From positions 1 to 21,137 of the forward strand of contig CAYMNB010000045.1 of the NCBI GenBank assembly GCA_964391725.1: a stretch of DNA of 21,137 nt, given 5' to 3'. This document shows, one piece after another, positions 16,658-21,137 of this stretch (within the stretch, counting starts at the first letter, position 1; each line of letters starts with the position of its first letter). The stretch comes from SpSt-1165 sp964391725 (GTDB lineage Bacteria > Chloroflexota > Anaerolineae > Anaerolineales > Anaerolineaceae). The notes under the pieces are model-generated. The model worked only from the letters and a program-made list of their open reading frames with translations. It did no database searches and was not told the DNA's origin. The position numbers and the translations under genes are program-made.

Positions 16658-16710
16658 GCCATGGATGACTGTACAGAGGTATTATCTCAAAAAAATGGAT
16701 ATCAATTGCC

Positions 16711-17652
16711 TTAAATTTTCTGAGCGATTCTTAATTTTGCACTGCGGCTGCGGGGATTTTGCGCCACTTCCTGCTCAGATGCCATGACTGCTTTGCGCGG
16801 TGTCAGGCGTATGGACGCGGTATGATCGCAGGTGCAGACCGGCTGTTCGGGTGGGCAGATGCAATCGGTGCTCTCGCGGCGGAAGCTGTTTTTCACAATG
16901 CGGTCTTCGAGCGAATGAAAAGAGATGACCGCCAGTGTGCCGCCAGGCGCCAACGCCTCGATCGCCAAAGGAATGATGGTTTCGACTGCGCGCAATTCTT
17001 CGTTGACGGCAATGCGCAGTGCTTGAAAAGAGCGCGTAGCAGGATGAATGTGTGTGCGTCCGCGGGTTAGGGGTCTGCCGATGGTTTCTTCAATGATGGC
17101 AGCCAGTTGGGTAGTGGTCGTTATCGGGCGGCGGGCGAGAATGGCGGCAGCCAGTCGGCGTGATTTTGGTTCCTCACCGTAGCGCCACAGGATCTCTGCC
17201 AGTTCAGCTTCGCTGATATTTTCCAGAAATTCGGCTGCGCTGACGCCCCGCGTGGGGTCAAAGCGCATATCGAGCGGGCCTTCACGCAAGAAGGAAAAAC
17301 CGCGCTGCGGCTGATCGAGTTGCATAGAAGAAACGCCAAAGTCGAGGACAATGCCGTCTACTGGCTGCCAGCCTAATGAACGCATGTGCTGGTGCAGGGT
17401 CAGATAAGAATCATGAACGAGGTGAAAGCGCCCTGCAAAAGGTGAAAGGGTTTCTTGCGCCAGGCTGATGGCTTGCGGATCGAGGTCGAAACCCAGTAAC
17501 TGCCCATCGGGCGTGCTCGCATTGAGAATGCCATAGCTGTGTCCGCCCGCACCCAGCGTGCCGTCGACATAGCGTCCACCGCTCCGCGGGTTGAGTGCAT
17601 TGATGATCTCCTGGTAAAGTACGGGACGGTGGAGCGGGGTGGGGTCGCGCAT
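16711..17652 (-). CDS. rsmH: 16S rRNA (cytosine1402-N4)-methyltransferase RsmH (MraW)
   Basis: SAM-dependent methyltransferase acting on C1402 of 16S rRNA; it is the second gene of most dcw operons. The 313-aa protein has HRPVL (8-12), the SAM loop DGTLGAGGHS (30-39), LDFGVSSMQLD, RGFSF, GPLDMR (125-130), HPATRSFQALRIAVN (203-217) and SFHSLEDRIVK (244-254). A CxC...CxC cluster (264, 266, 273, 275) precedes the C-terminal NPRSRSAKLR, also typical of the family. It starts 5 bp after the mraZ stop with only a weak ribosome binding site, consistent with coupling to mraZ. A 53-bp gap separates it from ftsL. Confidence 0.97.
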   Translation of the reverse strand: MRDPTPLHRPVLYQEIINALNPRSGGRYVDGTLGAGGHSYGILNASTPDGQLLGFDLDPQAISLAQETLSPFAGRFHLVHDSYLTLHQHMRSLGWQPVDGIVLDFGVSSMQLDQPQRGFSFLREGPLDMRFDPTRGVSAAEFLENISEAELAEILWRYGEEPKSRRLAAAILARRPITTTTQLAAIIEETIGRPLTRGRTHIHPATRSFQALRIAVNEELRAVETIIPLAIEALAPGGTLAVISFHSLEDRIVKNSFRRESTDCICPPEQPVCTCDHTASIRLTPRKAVMASEQEVAQNPRSRSAKLRIAQKI

Positions 17653-17657
17653 GATAC

Positions 17658-18137
17658 TCAGAAAAGTGCTGGTTGATCTTCGTCAGTGGGAGCATCGTTG
17701 AAGATGATGCTGAATTTGGCGAACCGTTCCTGGCTTAAGTCACCCTCAATCAAGGAGTGGTTGAATTCTCCCCAGCGCTGCTCGGTCCAGATTTCTAAAT
17801 AAGAACCATTGCCAGCCAGCACTACAGACGTGCCGGGTTCGAAACCAATCAGCTCGAGCAAGTCGGAGGGGATGCGGATACGGTTGCTGGCATCAAGGGG
17901 CAGTTGTTTGGCTTTTGCCATGAACAGACGGCGCATGGTGCGGGCATCCGGATCCATGAAGTTGAGGGTCGAGATATAGCGGTAGAATTTGTTGTAGTCT
18001 TCAGATTTTAGCAGCATCAGATTTTTGTCGAAGCCCACGACCACATACAGGATATCGCCAATTTCCTCGCGATATTCCGCGGGGATCATGATCCTGCCTT
18101 TGCTGTCTAAATGCCGTGTATACTCGCCGAAGAACAT
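17658..18137 (-). CDS. mraZ: Transcriptional regulator MraZ
   Basis: DNA-binding protein of the SpoVT/AbrB fold that usually represses its own dcw operon. The 159-aa protein starts MFFGEYTRHL. It contains two AbrB-like repeats: DSKGRIMIPAEYR (11-23) and a second DASNRIRIPSDLLE (82-95), where the usual DxxGR is DASNR. The C-terminal tail is slightly long and acidic. The ATG at 18137 follows AAGGA at 5 nt. Upstream are a promoter and four boxes matching the known MraZ recognition core TGGGN at 10-bp phasing, which makes autoregulation likely. Confidence 0.97.
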   Translation of the reverse strand: MFFGEYTRHLDSKGRIMIPAEYREEIGDILYVVVGFDKNLMLLKSEDYNKFYRYISTLNFMDPDARTMRRLFMAKAKQLPLDASNRIRIPSDLLELIGFEPGTSVVLAGNGSYLEIWTEQRWGEFNHSLIEGDLSQERFAKFSIIFNDAPTDEDQPALF

Positions 18138-18159
18138 TTGATTCCTTAGTTGATTGACA

Positions 18160-18189
18160 TTGAAGGTCGGACCGGGATCCGACCTTCAA
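18160..18189 (-). promoter_or_regulatory. Perfect 12-bp hairpin in the mraZ leader
   Basis: TTGAAGGTCGGA (18160-18171) and TCCGACCTTCAA (18178-18189) are exact reverse complements around a 6-nt loop. The hairpin lies in the leader between the MraZ boxes and the mraZ start codon, 22 bp before the ATG. No T-run follows on the minus strand, so it is not a simple terminator. It could stabilise the mRNA, pause polymerase, or be a dyad operator for a second regulator. Confidence 0.75.
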
Positions 18190-18190
18190 T

Positions 18191-18225
18191 TCCCACAAGT
18201 TCCCACTTATTACCACCACTACCCA
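18191..18225 (-). promoter_or_regulatory. MraZ operator: four phased TGGGN-type boxes
   Basis: Read on the minus strand, boxes occur at 18221-18225 (TGGGT), 18211-18215 (TGGTA, one mismatch), 18201-18205 (TGGGA) and 18191-18195 (TGGGA). The spacing is exactly 10 bp each time. MraZ in E. coli is known to bind TGGGN repeats separated by 5 nt, giving the same phasing. The array starts at the predicted transcription start and runs into the leader, a suitable position for repression of the whole operon. Confidence 0.75.
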
Positions 18226-18226
18226 C

Positions 18227-18255
18227 ATTATATAGAGTTTTGCGCATTAATGCAA
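18227..18255 (-). promoter_or_regulatory. Main promoter of the dcw operon
   Basis: On the minus strand -10 TATAAT (18227-18232, perfect) is preceded, after a 17-bp spacer, by a weaker -35 TTGCAT (18250-18255). The start point is expected near 18220, right at the first MraZ box. The ftsZ internal promoter has the same TTGCAT -35. A GCATTAATGC palindrome (18244-18253) overlaps the -35. Confidence 0.75.
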
Positions 18256-18327
18256 GCACTTTTTCGAAATAACTGGTATAAATCACAGGATTGGTATGCT
18301 TTGGATTGCTGAGGGCGCAGAAAAAGC

Positions 18328-18356
18328 AAAAACCGGCAGTGAATCTGCCGGTTTTT
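18328..18356 (-). terminator. Rho-independent terminator after the alcohol dehydrogenase gene
   Basis: AAAAACCGGCAG (18328-18339) pairs with CTGCCGGTTTTT (18345-18356) around a 5-nt loop. On the minus strand the hairpin is followed by TTTTTGCTTTTT. It lies 18 bp downstream of the dehydrogenase stop, and separates that gene from the dcw promoter. The symmetric A and T ends could make it bidirectional. Confidence 0.88.
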
Positions 18357-18374
18357 GAGTATTGGCTTTATGTG

Positions 18375-19535
18375 TCAGGCTGCCATGCGCAAAATTTCTG
18401 CGGCGGCTTGGGCGTCAACCTGGCCGTGTTCACCCAGTTTGGTGCCGCGTTTGGCAAAGCGCGCTTCGACTTTTGCGGCTGCCTCCTCGGCATCGATGTT
18501 GTAGTCACTCAAGCGGGTAGGCATACCGATGGAATGATAGAAGTCTTCAGTCTTTTGGATGGCCTGCTCGATGGCAGCATCTTCATCGGTGATATCCAAC
18601 TGCCAGACCCGTTGGGCATACTGCAGTAACTTGGCGCGTTTGGTCTCTTTCTGGTGGCGCATCAGCGCGGGTTCCACCAGCGCCAGCGATTCGGCGTGTG
18701 CCACGCCATAAAAGGCGGTCAGTTCGTGGCCGATGCCGTGTGTCGCCCAGTCTTGGGGAACACCGCGGTTGATGAGCATGTTTAAAGCCTGGGTGGCATT
18801 CCACATGTAGGCGGCGCGGGCCTGGTAATCGGGTGGGGTCTGCATGGCTTTGGCGGCCACCTCGATGGTGGTCTGTAAAATGGCTTCAGCCTGGCGATCT
18901 TGCAGCGGCGCGTCATGGGGATAGGTCAGGTATTGTTCCATCACATGCACATAGGCATCCACGATGCCGTTGCGCACCTGATCCAGTGGCAGGGTATAGG
19001 TGACTTCGGGATCGAGGATGGAAAAGACCGGGTAGACTGCATCTGCGGCGAAGGACAATTTCTCATTGGTGGCGGCGCGTGATACGACAGAATTGGGATT
19101 GGATTCTGAACCGGTCGCCGGCAGGGTGAGGACAGAAGCCAGCGGCATGGCTTCAGTCACAGGTGTTTCGTGCGTGAGGATGCCCCAGGGATCAACGTCA
19201 TCCGGCAGGCAGACTGCCGCGGCGATGAACTTGGTGCCATCCAGCACAGAACCGCCGCCGACTGACAGCAGGAACTCGATGTCGTTGGTTTTGACCAGTT
19301 TGACGGCTTTCATCAAGGTTTCATAGAGCGGATTGGGTTCGATGCCGCCGAACTCAAACACCTCAAAACCGCTGAGGGCTTGCATGACCTGTTCATACAC
19401 GCCATTGTGTTTGATAGAACCGCCGCCATAGGTGATCAGAATGCGTTTCTTCTTCGGTGCCAGTTCGCTCAAGCGCGCGATGGCCCCTTTGCCAAAGACG
19501 ATACGGGTGGGGTTATAAAATTCAAAGTTATCCAT
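18375..19535 (-). CDS. yqhD: Iron-dependent alcohol dehydrogenase, YqhD/BdhA-like
   Basis: NADPH-dependent aldehyde reductase/alcohol dehydrogenase of the group III iron-containing family. The 386-aa length matches E. coli YqhD closely. The Rossmann segment contains TYGGGSIKHNG (36-46) and GGGSVLDGTKFIAAA (93-107). Metal ligands by alignment are Asp193 and His197 (GIVDAYVHVMEQY), His266 (QDWATHGIGHE) and His280 (GVAHAESLA). LTLPATGSESN (137-146) is also as in YqhD. The ATG follows GAAAGG at 7 nt. It is a single-gene unit with its own terminator and no obvious link to wall synthesis. In YqhD this enzyme detoxifies short-chain and lipid-derived aldehydes; the same role here is inferred. Confidence 0.94.
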   Translation of the reverse strand: MDNFEFYNPTRIVFGKGAIARLSELAPKKKRILITYGGGSIKHNGVYEQVMQALSGFEVFEFGGIEPNPLYETLMKAVKLVKTNDIEFLLSVGGGSVLDGTKFIAAAVCLPDDVDPWGILTHETPVTEAMPLASVLTLPATGSESNPNSVVSRAATNEKLSFAADAVYPVFSILDPEVTYTLPLDQVRNGIVDAYVHVMEQYLTYPHDAPLQDRQAEAILQTTIEVAAKAMQTPPDYQARAAYMWNATQALNMLINRGVPQDWATHGIGHELTAFYGVAHAESLALVEPALMRHQKETKRAKLLQYAQRVWQLDITDEDAAIEQAIQKTEDFYHSIGMPTRLSDYNIDAEEAAAKVEARFAKRGTKLGEHGQVDAQAAAEILRMAA

Positions 19536-19760
19536 AATTAAACCTTTCTATTGTTTTTCTTGGTGGCAACGAATTTAAGATGATTATTTGCCAGTCTCTT
19601 AATATCTAACTTTCCTGCTGGGGCTGGCTACAGGAGGTGTTTTTTGGTTGGTTTCTTTATGCAATCTTTACGCATTACTCACGTTATCTTTACTTCCCAA
19701 GTTTATTATATCCATATTCAAACTGTATTTGAGAAATTCGTCTCATAAAGGAAAAACAAA
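19536..19760. other. Divergent intergenic region between dehydrogenase and ferritin-like genes
   Basis: This 225-bp, AT-rich stretch must hold both divergent promoters, but no convincing -35/-10 pair stands out on either strand. On the plus strand AGGAGG (19632-19637) lies 6 nt before a TTG that opens a 34-codon frame ending at 19748, 12 bp before the next ATG. A weak TGAGA...TCTCA dyad lies just before the ferritin-like gene. Confidence 0.5.
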
Positions 19761-20411
19761 ATGAAAACAAAAATGGTATTTATGATTGTGGCACTCGCTC
19801 TGCTTTCACTGAGCCTTGTAGCTTTTAGTGCGATAGAACCTGTGTCAGCTGTATTCAATGGATATCGAGGTCGTGATCCCTTAACTGTTCCGACCTGTAG
19901 CGATGACTGTGATGGTACAGGCGTAATGCAAGACATTGGTCGAGGCGGCGTGGTAGGTGGCGTTGGACGCGGGCGGATGGGAAGTATTGGTGCTGGTGCT
20001 GCCCAAGAACCTCTTTCAGCATCCGAAGTTGATGGGTTAATTCTGGCTATTGAAGAAGAATACAAAGCTCGTGCTTTCTATGAGTACATAATAGAACAGT
20101 TTGGCGCTGAATCACCTTTTGTTGAAATTGCTGCCTCAGAAGCCAAACACGTGCAGGTTCTCCTTCGGCAGGCCGATAAATATGGCGTAGCTTATCCGGT
20201 ATATGATCCCTCAATCTATGAATTTCCTGCTTTTTCAAACATTGATGAAGTATACCAGGCAGGCATTGATGCCGAGGTAGCAGACGCCGAACTCTACGAT
20301 ATGTTATTTACCGTCACTACCCATTCAGATCTGATCCGGGTGTACACGAATTTGAAGACTGCTTCTCTTGAGAACCACCTGGTGGCATACCAGACCTATC
20401 TGGGCAATTAA
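19761..20411 (+). CDS. Secreted ferritin-like protein, DUF2202 type
   Basis: A 216-aa exported protein. The signal peptide has a KTK start, a hydrophobic core at about 5-23 and a likely cut after VSA (30). A Cys/Asp segment (TCSDDCDG, 45-52) and a Gly/Arg-rich stretch (60-80) lead to a four-helix ferritin-like domain. Candidate di-metal ligands are Glu98-100 in IEEEYKARAFYEY, ExxH in SEAKHV (Glu127, His130), Glu172 or Glu177 in DAEVADAE, and the C-terminal SLENH (Glu204, His206). The pattern and the YxNL...NHL ending match DUF2202 proteins as I recall them. A diiron or oxidative-stress role outside the membrane is an inference. The ATG follows AAAGGA at about 7 nt. Base composition looks more AT-rich than in the dcw genes. 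Confidence 0.8.
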   Translation: MKTKMVFMIVALALLSLSLVAFSAIEPVSAVFNGYRGRDPLTVPTCSDDCDGTGVMQDIGRGGVVGGVGRGRMGSIGAGAAQEPLSASEVDGLILAIEEEYKARAFYEYIIEQFGAESPFVEIAASEAKHVQVLLRQADKYGVAYPVYDPSIYEFPAFSNIDEVYQAGIDAEVADAELYDMLFTVTTHSDLIRVYTNLKTASLENHLVAYQTYLGN

Positions 20412-20435
20412 TCATCATTCGGTAACAAAATAATT

Positions 20436-20471
20436 AGACCCCTCACTTTTTGATGAGGGGTCTGATTTTAT
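20436..20471. terminator. Shared terminator between convergent genes
   Basis: AGACCCCTCA (20436-20445) pairs with TGAGGGGTCT (20454-20463) around an 8-nt loop. On the plus strand it is followed by GATTTTAT, and on the minus strand by TAATTATTTT. It lies 24 bp after the ferritin-like gene and 27 bp beyond the LysM gene stop, so it probably serves both. Confidence 0.85.
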
Positions 20472-20490
20472 AAAAAGATGATTTTTTGGC

Positions 20491-21137
20491 TTATTCCACC
20501 TTGCTGGTTAACGGATCGTCCGGCTCAGGCTGTACGCGCGGTTTCCAGGGCTGCCAGAAGCTCAACAGGATGACAACGCCGGTGATGGAGAACACGATCA
20601 GGATCATGGCGGAGGTAGAACTCTGGTTCTCTGGCGTTGGTGCCGCTTCCTCAGCTATTAATAGCAATGTCTGCGGTCTTGGGGTGGTGGTGGCGGTGCG
20701 GGTAGGGGTGGCAGTGGCTGCCGGTTGGGTAGATTCGGTCAGAAATGCCAACGATTGCGGGGTTTCAGCCACCGTAGGGGTCTGGCTCAACGCCAGAAAC
20801 TCAGACGTTGGGATGCGTAATGATTGTCCGGGGTAAATGTTATCGCCGTAAATGCTGTTCATTTGTTTGATCAGGTCGATCTTGGTGTCATAGGTGATGG
20901 CGATGGTCCACAGGGTGTGACCGTAAAGGACATCGTGAATCAGCTCACCAGCAGCATTGGGGGTGGCTTTGACAACAGGCTGCATCCAGTTGGACATGTC
21001 GTCATCGGGGGGATTATCCGAAGGGGTACCGCCCGCTTCGCGGGTTTGCGCCTGGATGGTGGGCAGGGTGATACCGCCGGGGCCGATGTACTCGCCGCAA
21101 TAGCGGGTGGAGGTATAGGCGGCATGCACCACGTAAT
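20491..21137 (-). CDS. LysM-domain membrane-anchored protein, 5' end cut by the window
   Basis: The frame is open to the window edge, so the N-terminus is missing. Numbering from a GTG at 21132, the visible 213 residues contain a LysM domain at about 65-108 (GHTLWTIAITYDT...NIYPGQSLRIP), the usual peptidoglycan or chitin-binding fold. A Thr/Pro/Ala-rich low-complexity linker (about 115-170) follows, then one membrane segment (175-193) and a short charged tail (WKPRVQPEPDD). The topology suggests a LysM domain held outside the membrane by a C-terminal anchor. The first residues (VHAAYTSTRYCGEYIGPGG) could be the end of another extracellular domain, such as a CAP/SCP domain, but too little is present to say. 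Confidence 0.8.
   Translation of the reverse strand, partial: YVVHAAYTSTRYCGEYIGPGGITLPTIQAQTREAGGTPSDNPPDDDMSNWMQPVVKATPNAAGELIHDVLYGHTLWTIAITYDTKIDLIKQMNSIYGDNIYPGQSLRIPTSEFLALSQTPTVAETPQSLAFLTESTQPAATATPTRTATTTPRPQTLLLIAEEAAPTPENQSSTSAMILIVFSITGVVILLSFWQPWKPRVQPEPDDPLTSKVE

Noticed and set aside
20640..20740. GGTGG-rich low-complexity tract as a possible tandem repeat or CRISPR-like array
   Set aside because: It is the coding sequence of the Thr/Pro/Ala linker in the LysM protein; unit length is irregular and there are no unique spacers.
1..21137. Phage, transposase, toxin-antitoxin or defence genes
   Set aside because: All sizeable convincing frames are accounted for by the dcw operon, tRNA, dehydrogenase, ferritin-like and LysM genes; none shows such motifs.

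Overview
This window is almost entirely one division and cell wall (dcw) operon, read on the minus strand from about 18.2 kb down to 0.36 kb. The gene set, order and protein style (a MurG G-loop reading GGTGGGVYPAL, a CvpA-like membrane protein between murG and murC, Asp/Glu-rich and LysM surface proteins, no outer-membrane genes) resemble Chloroflexota, probably Anaerolineae. That assignment is from memory of the families and is an inference.

Layout from right to left. (1) 20.49-21.14 kb, minus: the 3' part of a gene for a membrane-anchored LysM protein, cut by the window end. (2) 19.76-20.41 kb, plus: a secreted ferritin-like protein of DUF2202 type; the two genes converge on a shared hairpin terminator. 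(3) 18.38-19.54 kb, minus: a YqhD-type iron-dependent alcohol dehydrogenase ending in a strong terminator. (4) A regulatory block at 18.14-18.26 kb: a sigma70-type promoter with a perfect TATAAT, four MraZ-type boxes phased at exactly 10 bp, a 12-bp perfect hairpin in the leader, then mraZ. (5) The operon: mraZ, rsmH, ftsL, ftsI, murF, mraY, murD, ftsW, murG, a cvpA-like gene, murC, murB, ddl, ftsQ, ftsA, ftsZ. (6) A second promoter between ftsA and ftsZ. (7) Downstream of ftsZ: a 73-bp element bounded by a 10-bp inverted repeat, a terminator, then tRNA-Asn (GTT) with its own near-perfect promoter.

The operon encodes the cytoplasmic route from UDP-MurNAc to UDP-MurNAc-pentapeptide (MurB, MurC, MurD, Ddl, MurF), the lipid I and II steps (MraY, MurG), septal polymerisation and cross-linking (FtsW, FtsI), and the divisome scaffold (FtsL, FtsQ, FtsA, FtsZ). 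Most junctions overlap by 4 bp (ATGA) or are separated by a few bases, so translation is probably coupled. murE and murA are not in the cluster; ftsI overlaps murF directly where murE sits in many bacteria.

No CRISPR array, transposase, phage gene or novel multi-gene defence system is visible. The more unusual signals are regulatory (MraZ operator plus hairpin, small ORFs with strong ribosome binding sites, the inverted-repeat element after ftsZ) and protein-level (acidic insertion in FtsI, divergent MurG motifs, 83-bp ftsW/murG overlap).
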